Assembly: GCA_965116445.1 (NCBI GenBank)
Contig: OZ220688.1
Coordinates: 372,001 to 436,000 of the forward strand
From: Multivorans sp965116445
GTDB lineage: Bacteria; Acidobacteriota; Thermoanaerobaculia; Multivoradales; Multivoraceae
Reading direction: 5' to 3'
Length of the DNA: 64,000 nucleotides
The translations under genes were made by a program, and so were the position numbers. The notes below the pieces were generated by a model, which made no database searches, was not told the DNA's origin, and saw nothing but the letters and a program-made list of their open reading frames with translations. Shown piece after piece: positions 41,790-52,794 of this stretch (positions are counted from its first letter, which is position 1; every line of letters starts with the position of its first letter).

Positions 41790-42790
41790 AGATCTCAGCC
41801 GGCCTGCCCACGGGAGTGTCGGCCGCCCTGTTCGACAGCGCCAGGCGGCGCCGCCTGCTCGAGGCGCGCCTTTCCGCGCTGCTGGAGGAGCGCGGTTTCG
41901 CCGAGGTCCTGCTGCCCATCCTCGACTACTTCGAGCCCTACCGGCCGTTGCTGACGGGTCGGCGGCTGGAGCAGCTCTACCGCTTCGTCGACCGGGACGG
42001 TCAACTGCTCGTCCTGCGGGGCGACTTCACACCGATGCTGGCGCGATTGCTCGCTCCTCATCTGGACGAGCTGGAACTGCCGTTGCGCCTCTACTACCGG
42101 GGCGATGTCGTGCGTCACCAGCCTCTACGTCCCGGTCGGATGCGCGAGTACTCCCAGTTGGGCGCGGAACTCCTCGGCGGCGACCAGGCCGAAGGGGACG
42201 AACAGATGCTGACCCTGTTCTTCGACCTGCTGCTGGCAGCGCGCGGGGAGGCCCCCGCGGCCAGGGGCGGCGAGGAGCACGCTCTGCGCGTCGTGCTCGG
42301 CGTGGCCGGAGCGCTCGACGAGGCTCTGCTGACCGCTGCCGGCGAGCAAGAAGCTCCGGACCTCGCGCAGCGCATCGCCAGCCGCGAACGGACCGCCGCC
42401 CGGAGGGCCGGTCTGGCCGATGTCGTCGAACGCGGCTACCCGACCGATCTCTCGGTGCTGGGCGGTACGGCAGAGGCGGTGTCCGAGCTGCTCGGCCTGC
42501 GGGACCGGTTGTCCGCCGCGTACCGTCACGCCGGCGTCGAGATCGAGGTCGACCTCGCCGAGTTCGCGGCCGCCGCCCTCGATCCGCGGATCAGCGTGGG
42601 TGCGGGCCGGCGCGGTTACTACGACGGCCTGATGTTCGCCGCCTACGCGCCGGGGACCGCCCTGGCCCTCGGCGTCGGCGGCCGTTACGACAAGGTGTTC
42701 CGGTCGCTCAGCGGCGACTGCTCGGCGGTCGGCTTCTCGTGCGGTCTCGACCTGTTGCTGGAGCTCGACAACGCGGAGGCGCGGTCATGA
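41786..42790 (+). CDS. hisZ: ATP phosphoribosyltransferase regulatory subunit
   Basis: A 334-residue class II tRNA-synthetase-like protein without an anticodon domain, as in HisZ. Motif-like regions include LLPILDYFEPY, RGDFTPMLARL, PLRLYYRGDVVRHQP and GGRYDKVFRSL. HisZ pairs with the short form of HisG to make a functional, histidine-sensitive enzyme, and a short HisG follows at once. The TTG start overlaps the stop of the previous gene, with GGAGG seven bases upstream. It could be mistaken for HisS but is too short and sits beside hisG. Confidence 0.88.
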   Translation: MKISAGLPTGVSAALFDSARRRRLLEARLSALLEERGFAEVLLPILDYFEPYRPLLTGRRLEQLYRFVDRDGQLLVLRGDFTPMLARLLAPHLDELELPLRLYYRGDVVRHQPLRPGRMREYSQLGAELLGGDQAEGDEQMLTLFFDLLLAARGEAPAARGGEEHALRVVLGVAGALDEALLTAAGEQEAPDLAQRIASRERTAARRAGLADVVERGYPTDLSVLGGTAEAVSELLGLRDRLSAAYRHAGVEIEVDLAEFAAAALDPRISVGAGRRGYYDGLMFAAYAPGTALALGVGGRYDKVFRSLSGDCSAVGFSCGLDLLLELDNAEARS

Positions 42791-43425
42791 TTACCTTCGG
42801 CCTGCCCAAGGGGCGGAACCTGGGCCCGGCGCGCGCTTCCCTCGAGGCCGCGGGGCTGAACCTCGACGGCCTCGATTCCGCGCGCCTGCGCCAGCGGTTT
42901 CCCGACCAGAACGTGCTGGGGACTCCGGTCGAGGTGCTGTTGCTCAAGGACTGGGACCTGCCGCTCTACGTCGAGCACGGGATCGTCGACTGCGCGATCG
43001 TCGGCTCGGACGTGCTCGAAGAGACTCAGCCCGACGTCTTCCGGCCGCTCCAACTGAAGGACGGCAGGAGCCGCCTGTCGCTGATCGCCGAGAGTCCGGA
43101 GCTGCCGAAGCGGCGCGGCCAGCTCCGGGCGGCGACCCGCTATCCGACCTGGGCGGCGCGGCTGCTGGCCGCCCGGAACCTCCACGTCGAGGTGATCCAC
43201 CTCACGAGTTCGATCGAGCTCGGACCCCTGCTCGACCTGACCGACGTGGCGGTCGACATCGTTCAGACCGGTGGCACGCTCCGGACCCACGACCTGCACG
43301 AGGTCGAGGTGCTGGCAGAGGTGGCGCCGACCTTCGTCGTCAACCGGGCGTCGTTTCACGCCCATCGCCGGCGGCTGAGCGGGTTGCTCGGCTCGCTCGA
43401 AGAGACGGAGACCGCCGATGGCTGA
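42787..43425 (+). CDS. hisG: ATP phosphoribosyltransferase, short form
   Basis: A 212-residue catalytic subunit for the first step of histidine synthesis. It starts ITFGLPKGRNLGPA, contains KDWDLPLYVEHGIVDCAIVG, and has the PRPP-binding loop VDIVQTGGTLR near residue 160. The C-terminal regulatory domain of long HisG is absent, which agrees with hisZ just upstream. ATGA overlap with hisZ implies coupled translation. Confidence 0.95.
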   Translation: MITFGLPKGRNLGPARASLEAAGLNLDGLDSARLRQRFPDQNVLGTPVEVLLLKDWDLPLYVEHGIVDCAIVGSDVLEETQPDVFRPLQLKDGRSRLSLIAESPELPKRRGQLRAATRYPTWAARLLAARNLHVEVIHLTSSIELGPLLDLTDVAVDIVQTGGTLRTHDLHEVEVLAEVAPTFVVNRASFHAHRRRLSGLLGSLEETETADG

Positions 43426-44776
43426 GGTCGGCGGCAACGCGCTTCGCATCCTCGCCGCGGGGAGTTCCGCCGGACGGGAGCGTCTGGAGCTCCTCGACCG
43501 GCGGGGCCGCGGCGGCCCTGCTCTGGAGATCCGCCAGACGGCGGCCGAGATCGTGGATCGGGTGCGGGCCGGCGGCGACGCCGCCCTGCTCGATGCGGTG
43601 CGCCGTTTTGATGGCCACGACGCGCCCTCGGCCGCCGCGCTCCTCCTTGCCGGCGACCGCCCGCGACCGGCCGGCGACGAAATCGAGCCTGCGGTTCTCG
43701 ACGCGATCGAGCGCGCCCGGGGCGCGGTCGAGGCCTATCACCGCGCCCTGCTGCGCGGGCCGGGAGTCGAGCGCGTCGACCGGGACGGCGTCCGGATCGA
43801 GGAGCGTCGAATCGCCGTTCGCCGCGTCGGCCTCTACGTGCCGGGCGGCCGCTTCCCCTATCCGTCGACCGTGCTGATGACCGCGGTGCCGGCCCGGCTC
43901 GCGGGCGTGGAGGAGATCGTCGTCGCGACGCCGCCCCAGGCTTACCGGGACAGTCCGGTGCTGCGGCACGTTCTGGAGCTGGTCGGCGTGGACGAGGTGT
44001 GGGGCATGGGCGGAGCCCATGCGGTCGCGGCGCTTGCCTACGGCACGGAGTCGGTCCGTGCCGTCGATCTGATCGCGGGGCCGGGCAACGCCTGGGTCGC
44101 GGCGGCCAAGCAGCACGTCGCGTCGGATGTCGGCGTCGACCGCGACGCCGGGCCGTCGGAGGTCGTCATCGTCGCCACTGGCGGTGCTCCGGCAGAGTGC
44201 GTCGCCGCCGATCTGCTGGCCCAGGCGGAGCACGATCCGCTGGCGGTCGCCGTCCTGGTCACCGACAGCGGCGCGCTCGCGGAGAGCGTCCGCAGCGAAG
44301 TCGACTCGCGGCTCGCCGGCCTGCCGACCGCCGAGACGGCCGCGGCGGCCCTCGAGCGGTACGGCGCGGCCTTTGTCGCCGCCGACCTGGACGAGGCGAT
44401 TACGCTCGCCGAGCGCATCGCTCCGGAGCACCTGCAGTTGATGGGCGAGGCGGCCGAGGAGAGGGCCGGCGAGCTTCGGCACGCCGGCGCGGTGTTCGTC
44501 GGGGCGTCGTCGCCGGTCGTGTTCGGGGACTACGTCGCCGGTCCCAGCCATGTTCTGCCCACGGGCGGCAGCGCGCGCTTCGCTTCCGGCCTCGGCACGG
44601 ACGACTTCCTGCGGCGCAGCCACACCGTCCGGTTCTCCACCGAGGCCGCGGCGGCCTGGGCCGGCGCCGCCGAGACGCTGGCGGCCACGGAGGGTCTGGC
44701 CGCGCATGTCGCGGCGGCCAGGCTGCGCCGCGAGCCCGAAGACCGCGAGCTTGAAGGCCGGGAGACCGGGCGATGA
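43418..44776 (+). CDS. hisD: Histidinol dehydrogenase
   Basis: A 452-residue enzyme that oxidises histidinol to histidine in two NAD-dependent steps. Conserved blocks are YVPGGRFPYPSTVLMTAVPA, GPGNAWVAAAKQHV, DAGPSEVVIVA, ERIAPEHLQL with the catalytic Glu-His, and GDYVAGPSHVLPTGGSARF with metal ligands. It overlaps hisG by eight bases. Length is slightly above the usual 430. Confidence 0.95.
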   Translation: MAEVGGNALRILAAGSSAGRERLELLDRRGRGGPALEIRQTAAEIVDRVRAGGDAALLDAVRRFDGHDAPSAAALLLAGDRPRPAGDEIEPAVLDAIERARGAVEAYHRALLRGPGVERVDRDGVRIEERRIAVRRVGLYVPGGRFPYPSTVLMTAVPARLAGVEEIVVATPPQAYRDSPVLRHVLELVGVDEVWGMGGAHAVAALAYGTESVRAVDLIAGPGNAWVAAAKQHVASDVGVDRDAGPSEVVIVATGGAPAECVAADLLAQAEHDPLAVAVLVTDSGALAESVRSEVDSRLAGLPTAETAAAALERYGAAFVAADLDEAITLAERIAPEHLQLMGEAAEERAGELRHAGAVFVGASSPVVFGDYVAGPSHVLPTGGSARFASGLGTDDFLRRSHTVRFSTEAAAAWAGAAETLAATEGLAAHVAAARLRREPEDRELEGRETGR

Positions 44777-45855
44777 GCGTCCGCGTCGAGAGAGCGGCGG
44801 CCCTCGTGCGGCCGGAGGTGCGGGAGCTGTCCCTCTACTCGCTGCACCAGGTCGAGGCCCGCTACAAGCTCGACCAGAACGAGGCGCCCTGGGATCTTCC
44901 CCGGTCGCTCAAGCGGGAGGCGCTGGCGCGACTGGCCGACCGGCCCTGGTCGGAGTACCCGGACTTCCACGCCGACCGGCTGCGCCGGCTGATCGGCGAT
45001 CTCCACGAGTGGCCCATGGAGGGCGTCCTGGTCGGCAACGGCTCCGGCGAACTGATCACGACTGTGCTCGAGGGGGTCGTTCGCCCCGGCCAGGAGGTGC
45101 TCATCTGCGACCCGAGCTTCAGCCCCTACAGGACGTTCGTCGCGCGCGCCGCCGGCGTGCCGCGGCATCTGGAACCGTCTCCCGACCTCGGGCTGCAGGT
45201 GGACGAGCTCCACGCCGAAGTCGCGCGCGACCCGCGGAGGCCGGTGCTCCTGTGCACGCCGAACAACCCGACCGGGGCGGCGGCGGATCCCGAAGCCGTG
45301 GACCGTCTGGCGCGGTCCCTCGAAGCGCCCCTTCTGCTCGATAACGCGTACGGCGAGTTCTGCCGCCACGACTACCGGCCGCTGGTGCGGGAGAACCCGA
45401 ACGTCATCCTGTTCAGGACCCTGTCCAAAGCCTGGTCGCTGGGCGGTATCCGTCTTGGCTACCTGCTCGCCGCGCCGGAACTCGTCGCCCAGTTGATCAA
45501 GGTCAAACTGGCCTACAACGTCGGCCACGCCGCGGCCACCATCGGCGAGGTGGCGCTGGAACACGCCGGCCGTTTCCCGCGCCGGATCGCGGTCGTGCGG
45601 GCGCGGCGGGAGCAATGGACGGCGATGCTCCGCGAGTTCGGCTTCGAGGTCTTCGATTCGGAGGCCAACTTCCTGCTCGCGCGTCACCCGCGCTGTACCG
45701 AGCTTCGCGACGGTCTGGCGGCCGAGGGCATCCTGGTCCGGGACGTGAGTCGCTACCCCGGCCTCCGCAACTGCATGCGGATCGGGATCGGCGCCGGGCC
45801 CGCCCTGCGTGCGACCCGGCAAGCCCTGGCCGGGATCCTGGGAGGCAAGCCATGA
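44773..45855 (+). CDS. hisC: Histidinol-phosphate aminotransferase
   Basis: A 360-residue fold type I PLP enzyme. LDQNEAPWDLP is near the N-terminus, CTPNNPTGAA and LLLDNAYGEF follow, the PLP lysine is in FRTLSKAWSLGGIRLGYL near residue 219, and the C-terminal Arg lies in NCMRIGIG. It transfers the amino group to imidazole-acetol phosphate. ATGA overlap with hisD. Confidence 0.95.
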   Translation: MSVRVERAAALVRPEVRELSLYSLHQVEARYKLDQNEAPWDLPRSLKREALARLADRPWSEYPDFHADRLRRLIGDLHEWPMEGVLVGNGSGELITTVLEGVVRPGQEVLICDPSFSPYRTFVARAAGVPRHLEPSPDLGLQVDELHAEVARDPRRPVLLCTPNNPTGAAADPEAVDRLARSLEAPLLLDNAYGEFCRHDYRPLVRENPNVILFRTLSKAWSLGGIRLGYLLAAPELVAQLIKVKLAYNVGHAAATIGEVALEHAGRFPRRIAVVRARREQWTAMLREFGFEVFDSEANFLLARHPRCTELRDGLAAEGILVRDVSRYPGLRNCMRIGIGAGPALRATRQALAGILGGKP

Positions 45856-45868
45856 GAGGAGGCAGGGC

Positions 45869-46468
45869 ATGAGAACAGCATCGATCGACCGGAAGACCTC
45901 AGAGACCCAGGTCCGCGCGAAGCTGTCGCTCGACGGAGGCGACCGCCGGATCGACACGCCGAACGGGTTCTTCAGCCACATGCTGGACGCGCTGACGCGC
46001 CACGGCGGCCTGGGACTCGACCTCACAGCCCGCGGCGATGTCGAGATCGATCTCCACCACACGGTGGAAGACACCGGGATCGTGCTCGGCGACGCGCTCC
46101 GGGAAGCGCTTGGCGACCGCGCCGGGGTGCGCCGCTTCGCGCACGCCTTCGCACCGCTCGACGAGGCGCTGGCCCGTGCCGTGATCGACCTCTCGGGTCG
46201 GGGGTCGTTCCACTTCCGGCTGCCGCCGGATCTCGAGCAGGCGTGGGTTACGACCGAGTTCCCGCTCACCCTGGTCGGTGATTTCTTCGGCGCCCTGGCC
46301 GACCGTGGCCGGCTCACCCTGCACCTGGACGTGCTCTGCGGCCGCAACCCGCACCACGTGGCCGAGGCTGCCTTCAAGGCGGTGGCTCTCGCCCTGCGTG
46401 ACGCGGTGTCGCTCCCGGCCGGGGCGGCCGCCGAAGTGCCGAGCACGAAGGGGAGCCTCACCGCATGA
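45869..46468 (+). CDS. hisB: Imidazoleglycerol-phosphate dehydratase
   Basis: A 199-residue monofunctional HisB. Metal-binding motifs are HHTVEDTGIVLG and NPHHVAEAAFKA, together with GFFSHMLDALTRHGG. There is no phosphatase domain, and no separate histidinol phosphatase is visible in the operon, so that step must be encoded elsewhere. The ATG at 45869 follows GAGGAGG; an earlier in-frame ATG at 45809 lies inside hisC and is less likely. Confidence 0.95.
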   Translation: MRTASIDRKTSETQVRAKLSLDGGDRRIDTPNGFFSHMLDALTRHGGLGLDLTARGDVEIDLHHTVEDTGIVLGDALREALGDRAGVRRFAHAFAPLDEALARAVIDLSGRGSFHFRLPPDLEQAWVTTEFPLTLVGDFFGALADRGRLTLHLDVLCGRNPHHVAEAAFKAVALALRDAVSLPAGAAAEVPSTKGSLTA

Positions 46469-47151
46469 CCGGCACGGAAGCGACCGTGATCGACGCCGGG
46501 GTCGGCAACATCGGCAACCTCGTGCGGGCGCTCCGGCGCCTGGGCGCCGAGGTCGAGGTCACCTGCGACCCGGCGGCGATTCGTGCTTCTCGCTGCCTGG
46601 TGCTGCCGGGGGTCGGCGCCTTCCGGCCGCCGCGGGAGGTCCTGCGCGGCGCGCCCGAGGAGGCCATTCGCGCCGCCCTCGACGACGGCGCCACGCTGCT
46701 CGGCATCTGCATCGGCTACCAGCTCCTGTTCGAGAGCAGCGAGGAGTTCGGGACGACGGACGGCCTCGGCCTGCTCCCCGGTCGGGTGACCGAGCTGCCC
46801 GGTGGCGTGCCGCTTCCGCACATCGGCTGGAACCGCGTCTTCGCGGTCAAGGAACACCCCTTGCTTGCGGACTCGACGGACGACGACCACTTCTACTTCG
46901 TCCACTCCTTCGCACCCCAGGATGTGCCGGAAGAGTGGGTGCTCGGGCGGTGCCGGCACGGCCGCAGTTTCCCGGCGATCACCGGTCGCGGGCGGATCGC
47001 CGGCACCCAGTTCCACCCCGAGAAGAGCGGCGCCGCGGGCCTGCGGTTGCTGCGCAACTACCTGGCTTGGGCCGGCGAGCTGGCCGCCGGCGCTGATGGA
47101 GGAGCCTCAGGGGTTGATGGAGGAGACAGTGCAACTGCTGCCGGCCATTGA
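46465..47151 (+). CDS. hisH: Imidazole glycerol phosphate synthase, glutaminase subunit
   Basis: A 228-residue class I glutamine amidotransferase. The nucleophile Cys is in LLGICIGYQLLF, and the His-Glu pair in GTQFHPEKSG. It starts with VIDAGVGNIGNLVRALRRLG. It supplies ammonia to HisF. The C-terminal 20 residues are a glycine/alanine-rich tail that overlaps the beginning of hisA. Confidence 0.95.
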   Translation: MTGTEATVIDAGVGNIGNLVRALRRLGAEVEVTCDPAAIRASRCLVLPGVGAFRPPREVLRGAPEEAIRAALDDGATLLGICIGYQLLFESSEEFGTTDGLGLLPGRVTELPGGVPLPHIGWNRVFAVKEHPLLADSTDDDHFYFVHSFAPQDVPEEWVLGRCRHGRSFPAITGRGRIAGTQFHPEKSGAAGLRLLRNYLAWAGELAAGADGGASGVDGGDSATAAGH

Positions 47152-47919
47152 TCTGCGAGGCGGCCAGGTCGTGCGCCTCGAGCGAGGCGACGACGAGCGG
47201 CGCACGGTCTACGACGCCGATCCGGGCAACGCGCTCCGGCGCTACCGGGAGGCCGGAGTCGCCCGCATCCACGTCGTCGACCTGGACGCGGCGTTTGGCG
47301 GCCCGCCGCAGCGCGTCGTCGTCCGGGAACTCGCCCGGCGCGCGGCAGAGGTCATCCGTGCGCCCGAGGACGGACGCACGGACTGGTTCGCGCGTGGCGC
47401 GGGGTCGTCGAACGGGTCGTGCGGCATCCAGCTCGGCGGCGGCCTGCGCGACCGCGAGGCGGTCGAGTGGGCCTTCGCGGCCGGCTGCGAGCGGGCCGTC
47501 GTGACCTCGCTCATCGTGCGGGACTTCGACGTGTTCGCCGATCTCTGCCGCGAGTACCCGGGACGCATGGTCGCGGCGCTCGACATGGACGGTGGCGAGG
47601 TCCGCCTCGCCGGCTGGACCGAGTCGGCCGATCGCTCGCCGGCCGCGCTCTGCGCCGAACTGGCCGATCTGCCCGTGGCCGCGGTACTGGTGACCGACAT
47701 CTCGCGCGACGGGATGATGCAGGGCCCGAACATCGAGCTCGCCTGCCGGATCGGCGACCTGGCCGGCGCCCCGGCGATCCTCTCGGGCGGGGTCCGTTCG
47801 GCGGCGGATCTGGAAGCCGCGGCGCGGCGGCCCGAGATCGAAGCCGCGATCGTCGGCCGGGCGCTCTACGACGGTTCGCTCGGTCTGGACGAGGCGATCG
47901 CCGCCTGCGGGAGCCCCTG

Positions 47920-47920
<1 letters not shown>
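47117..47920 (+). CDS. hisA: Phosphoribosylformimino-AICAR-phosphate isomerase with in-frame insert
   Basis: A 267-residue TIM barrel; the family is normally about 240-250. It begins LLPAIDLRGGQVVRLERG, with the catalytic Asp in the first strand, and contains VTDISRDGMMQGPN and AILSGGVRSAADL. Between ARRAAEV and IQLGGGLRD lies an extra stretch of about 22 residues including IRAPEDGRTDWFARG. Its DNA is a palindromic repeat also found between trpE and trpG and, inverted, in trpC. The insert falls between helix 2 and strand 3, on the surface. GTG 47129 with GGAGGA upstream is an alternative start. Confidence 0.93.
47353..47400 (+). repeat. Palindromic element inside hisA
   Basis: Arms GTGCGCCCG and CGGACGCAC (one G-U mismatch) around AGGA, followed by GGACTGGTTCGC. 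The reading frame is kept through it and it adds the peptide APEDGRTDWFARG to HisA. Confidence 0.75.
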
Positions 47921-48711
<791 letters not shown>

Positions 48712-48714
48712 TGA

Positions 48715-48850
48715 GTAACTCGGTGCACCGACGTCTCTACCGGCACTCCGGGACTGGGTGCGCCGGCATCCCCGCCGGCATCCGGGACTGGGTGCGCCGG
48801 CGTCCCCGCCGGCATCCGGCGAGAAGCGCCGGTCTCCGTTGTTCCGCCGC
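48715..48850 (+). repeat. GC-rich repeat block between hisF and hisIE
   Basis: GGGACTGGGTGCGCCGGC occurs twice, each time followed by a CCCCGCCGGCATCCGG-like tail, then GAGAAGCGCCGG. Related pieces lie at about 1109-1155 and 51008-51150. It can form strong hairpins and might tune expression of the trp half of the operon. Confidence 0.6.
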
Positions 48851-48866
48851 TAAAGGAGACGACGAA

Positions 48867-49517
48867 ATGACAACCACAGCGATCGATCCGGCCACGCTCA
48901 CCTACGACGACCGCGGACTCCTGCCCGTCGTCGTCCAGGACGTCCTCTCGGGCGCGGTGCTGATGCTTGCCTACGCGAACCGGGAGGCCGTGGAGCTCAC
49001 GCTCGTAACCGGCGAGGCGCACTTCTTCAGCCGTTCCCGCCAGGAGCTGTGGCGCAAGGGGGCGACCTCGGGCAACACGCTAGCGGTCGTCGAGGTGCTG
49101 CAGGACTGCGACCGCGACGCTCTCCTGGTGCGCGCCCTGCCGGCCGGTCCGGCCTGCCACAACTTGACCAGGAGCTGCTTCGAACCGAACGCGGCCGAGT
49201 TCGAACTCGGCTGGCTGGCTCGCGTGCTCGCCGAGCGGGCCCAGGCGCCGCCGGAGGAGAGCTACACGGCGCGCTTGCTCGACCAGGGCGTCGACCGGAT
49301 TGCGCGCAAGGTGGCGGAGGAGGCGGGGGAGACGGTGATCGCCGGCGTGCGCGCCGACGCGGAGCCGGCGTCCGCCGAGCGTCGCTCGGACCTGGCCGCC
49401 GAGGCCGCCGACTTGGCCTACCACCTGCTCGTGCTGCTTCAGGCGACCGGCGTCGGGATCGCCGACGTCGCCGCCGAGCTCGGTCGTCGCCACGATGCCG
49501 CGGGCAGGGCGTCGTGA
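48867..49517 (+). CDS. hisI: Phosphoribosyl-AMP cyclohydrolase / phosphoribosyl-ATP pyrophosphatase
   Basis: A 216-residue fusion of HisI and HisE. The first part has VLMLAYANREAVELT, RQELWRKGATSGN and the metal-binding cysteines in QDCDRDALLV and GPACHN. The second part has GVDRIARKVAEEAGETVIAG and LAAEAADLAYHLLVLL. It performs steps two and three of histidine synthesis. The ATG follows AAAGGAG after the repeat block, and the stop overlaps trpE by one base, the join between the two pathways. Confidence 0.95.
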   Translation: MTTTAIDPATLTYDDRGLLPVVVQDVLSGAVLMLAYANREAVELTLVTGEAHFFSRSRQELWRKGATSGNTLAVVEVLQDCDRDALLVRALPAGPACHNLTRSCFEPNAAEFELGWLARVLAERAQAPPEESYTARLLDQGVDRIARKVAEEAGETVIAGVRADAEPASAERRSDLAAEAADLAYHLLVLLQATGVGIADVAAELGRRHDAAGRAS

Positions 49518-51004
49518 TGAGCCGACCCGCCGCGGCCATTGCTCACACCCGTGAGTTCCTGGCCGACACCTCGACGCCGCTTGGCGTCTACAGCAAACTG
49601 GCCGCGGAAGCGGACGGCGACGGCGAGGCCCGCCGCTTCCTGCTGGAGAGCATCACCGGCGGCGAGCACGTCTCGCGTTACAGCTTCCTGGGCGCGAGCC
49701 CGTCGCGGGTGTGCCGGGTGTACCTCGACCGGCTGGAGACGGAGGATCTGCGCGGTGGCGGCGAGGTGCGGGTCGAAGAGGGCGATCCGCTGCCGAAGCT
49801 GCGGCGCCTGCTCGACGGCGTGACCGCGGATCCCGCGCCGCCGTTGCCGTTCGCCGGCGGCTGGACCTTCGCCTTCGGCTTCGATGCGATCCGCCTCGTC
49901 GAGCCGTGCCTGGTCGATCATCCGGCCGGCCGGCCTCCCGACCCGTTCGATCTGCCGGTCGCCATCCTCGCCCGTTTCGACGACGTGCTCGTGTTCGACC
50001 ACGCCCGCCAGCGGATCGTCGCGGTGGCGAACGAGATCGAGGGCGAGTCGACGGCGGCGGACGCCGAAGTCCGGCTGGACGCGCTGCAGGCGGTCCTTGA
50101 GAGCCGCGGCGTGACGACGGCGGCCCGGGTCGAGGATCGGGGAGTCAAGGCGGAGACCGCTGACCCCACCCTGGACGACGAGGCGCACGCCCGTGCGGTG
50201 AACATCGCGAAGGAGTACATCGCCGCTGGCGACATCTTCCAGGTCGTCCTCGCCCGGCGCTGGAAGATCGACCTCGACGTGCCGCCCGCCACGGTCTACC
50301 GGGCATTGCGGCTCGTCAATCCGTCCCCGTACATGGTGCTGTTCGAGGCGCCGGAAGTGTCGCTGATCGGCGCCTCGCCCGAGATGCTCGTGCGGCGTAC
50401 GGGGCGTCGCCTGGAGGTGCGGCCGATCGCCGGCACCCGCCCGCGCGGCAGGACCGCGGCGGAGGATCGGGTGCTGGCCGAAGAGCTCATGGCCGACCCG
50501 AAGGAGCGCGCGGAGCACGTGATGCTCGTGGATCTCGGGCGCAACGACCTCGGCCGGGTGGCAAAGCCCGGGGGCGTTTCGGTTGCCGAGTTCATGGTCA
50601 TCGAGCATTACAGCGACGTGATGCACATCGTGAGCTCGGTCGAGGCGGAGCAGGCGGCCGACGCGGGAAAGGGCGCCGGTTCGGCCCTCGACGCCCTTCT
50701 GGCCTGCTTTCCGGCCGGCACCCTGTCCGGGGCGCCGAAGATCCGCGCGGTGGAGATCATCGATGAACTCGAACCGGAGGCGCGCGGGATGTACGGCGGT
50801 TCGGTCGGCTACTTCTCGTTCGGCGGCGACATGGACGCCTGCATCACGATCCGGACGCTGGCGGTCGTGGACGGCGAAGCGTCGATCACCGCGGGAGGCG
50901 GCATCGTCGCCGACTCCGACCCGGCGCGCGAGGCGCAGGAGACGCGGGACAAGGCGGCGGCCCTGCTTCGCGCGGTGGCGTTGGCACGCGAACTGGAGGG
51001 CTAG
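49517..51004 (+). CDS. trpE: Anthranilate synthase component I
   Basis: A 495-residue chorismate-using enzyme. The LLES motif for tryptophan feedback is seen near the start (FLLESITGGEHVSRYSFLG). The catalytic part has GASPEMLVRR, RPIAGTRPRGR, AEHVMLVDLGRNDLGRV, GTLSGAPKIRAVEIIDELE and GGSVGYFSFGGDMDACIT. It works with TrpG. The one-base overlap with hisIE places it in the same transcript as the his genes. Confidence 0.95.
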   Translation: MSRPAAAIAHTREFLADTSTPLGVYSKLAAEADGDGEARRFLLESITGGEHVSRYSFLGASPSRVCRVYLDRLETEDLRGGGEVRVEEGDPLPKLRRLLDGVTADPAPPLPFAGGWTFAFGFDAIRLVEPCLVDHPAGRPPDPFDLPVAILARFDDVLVFDHARQRIVAVANEIEGESTAADAEVRLDALQAVLESRGVTTAARVEDRGVKAETADPTLDDEAHARAVNIAKEYIAAGDIFQVVLARRWKIDLDVPPATVYRALRLVNPSPYMVLFEAPEVSLIGASPEMLVRRTGRRLEVRPIAGTRPRGRTAAEDRVLAEELMADPKERAEHVMLVDLGRNDLGRVAKPGGVSVAEFMVIEHYSDVMHIVSSVEAEQAADAGKGAGSALDALLACFPAGTLSGAPKIRAVEIIDELEPEARGMYGGSVGYFSFGGDMDACITIRTLAVVDGEASITAGGGIVADSDPAREAQETRDKAAALLRAVALARELEG

Positions 51005-51150
51005 GAGCGTGCGCGGCAGAAACTGGGTGCGCCGGCCTGCCATCCGTGCGCCCGATGACGGGCGCACGGACTGGTTCGCAGGTGGCCCGGGTCCGCGCCA
51101 CCTGGGTTCTGGCCGGCATCCGGCGCGAAGCGCCGGCTTCCGGACTCTTT
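51005..51150 (+). repeat. Repeat-rich spacer between trpE and trpG with palindromic element
   Basis: Contains ACTGGGTGCGCCGGC and, at 51041-51090, a palindrome with arms GTGCGCCCG and CGGGCGCAC followed by GGACTGGTTCGC, the same element as in hisA and (inverted) trpC. A further GGTGGC/GCCACC pairing follows. This is the only gap of this size inside the trp half. Confidence 0.75.
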
Positions 51151-51175
51151 GCCGCGCCGAGCGGGAGAACTTGCC

Positions 51176-51749
<574 letters not shown>

Positions 51750-51757
<8 letters not shown>

Positions 51758-52790
51758 TCTTGACCTCTCGGCCCTGCTGCGGACCGCGATCGCCGGCGAG
51801 GACCTGCCGGCGGCGACGGTGGAGGAGCTGTTCGGCCGCCTGATGGACGGGGAACTCTCCGAGGTGTGGAAGAGCGCCTTCCTGGTCGCGCTCGCGGCGA
51901 AGGGCGAGTCGGTGAGCGAGATTGCCGGCGCCGCGCGGGCCATGCGGGCGCGCGCGGCCCGGGTGCCGCATACCAGCGCGTATGTGATCGACACCTGCGG
52001 TACTGGCGGCGACGGCCGGGGCACGTTCAACATCTCGACCGCGGCCGCGCTGGTGGCGGCGGCGGGCGGTGCGCGGGTCGCGAAGCACGGCAACCGCGCC
52101 GTCTCGAGCCGCTCCGGTTCGGCGGACGTGCTCGACGCGCTCGGCGTGCAGCTCTCGGGCGATACGGAAGCGCTCGGCCGTTGCCTCGACGAGGTCGGCA
52201 TCGCCTTCCTGTTCGCGCCGATGCTCCACCCGGCGATGGCCCAGGTCATGCCGGTGCGGCGCGAACTCGGCGTGCGCACGCTGTTCAACGTGCTGGGGCC
52301 GCTGACGAACCCGGCGGGGGCGAAGCGGCAGTTGATCGGCGTCTTCGCGGCGGAACTCGTCGAACCGATCGCGCAGGTGCTGCTCGAGCTCGGCAGCGAA
52401 CACGCGATGATCGTCCACGGCGACGGCCTGGACGAGATCACGACCACCGGGGCGACCGCGGTCGCCGAGGTGCGGGGCGGCGAGGTGCGGACGTTCGAGG
52501 TCCATCCGCGCGATTTCGGGATCGCCGAGGCGACACCGGAAGATCTTCTCGGCGGCGACCCCGAACGGAACGTGAACCTGATGCGCGACGTGCTTGCCGG
52601 TGGCGGAGGACCGTTGGCCGACATCACCTGCCTGAACGCCGGCGCCGCATTGCATGTGGCCGGCCGGGCCGACGGGCTGGCCGCCGGTGCTTCGGCTGCG
52701 TTCGAGGTGCAGCGTTCGGGGGCGGCCGCCGCGAAACTCGAGCAACTTGCCGGCTGGGCCGGTTGGAGTGGCGGAGGGGCCGAGGACTGA
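51750..52790 (+). CDS. trpD: Anthranilate phosphoribosyltransferase
   Basis: A 346-residue enzyme with the PRPP-binding DTCGTGGDGRGTFNIST and the KHGNRAVSSRSGSADVL motif. It attaches phosphoribose to anthranilate. It overlaps trpG by eight bases. Confidence 0.96.
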
Positions 52791-52794
52791 CGTC

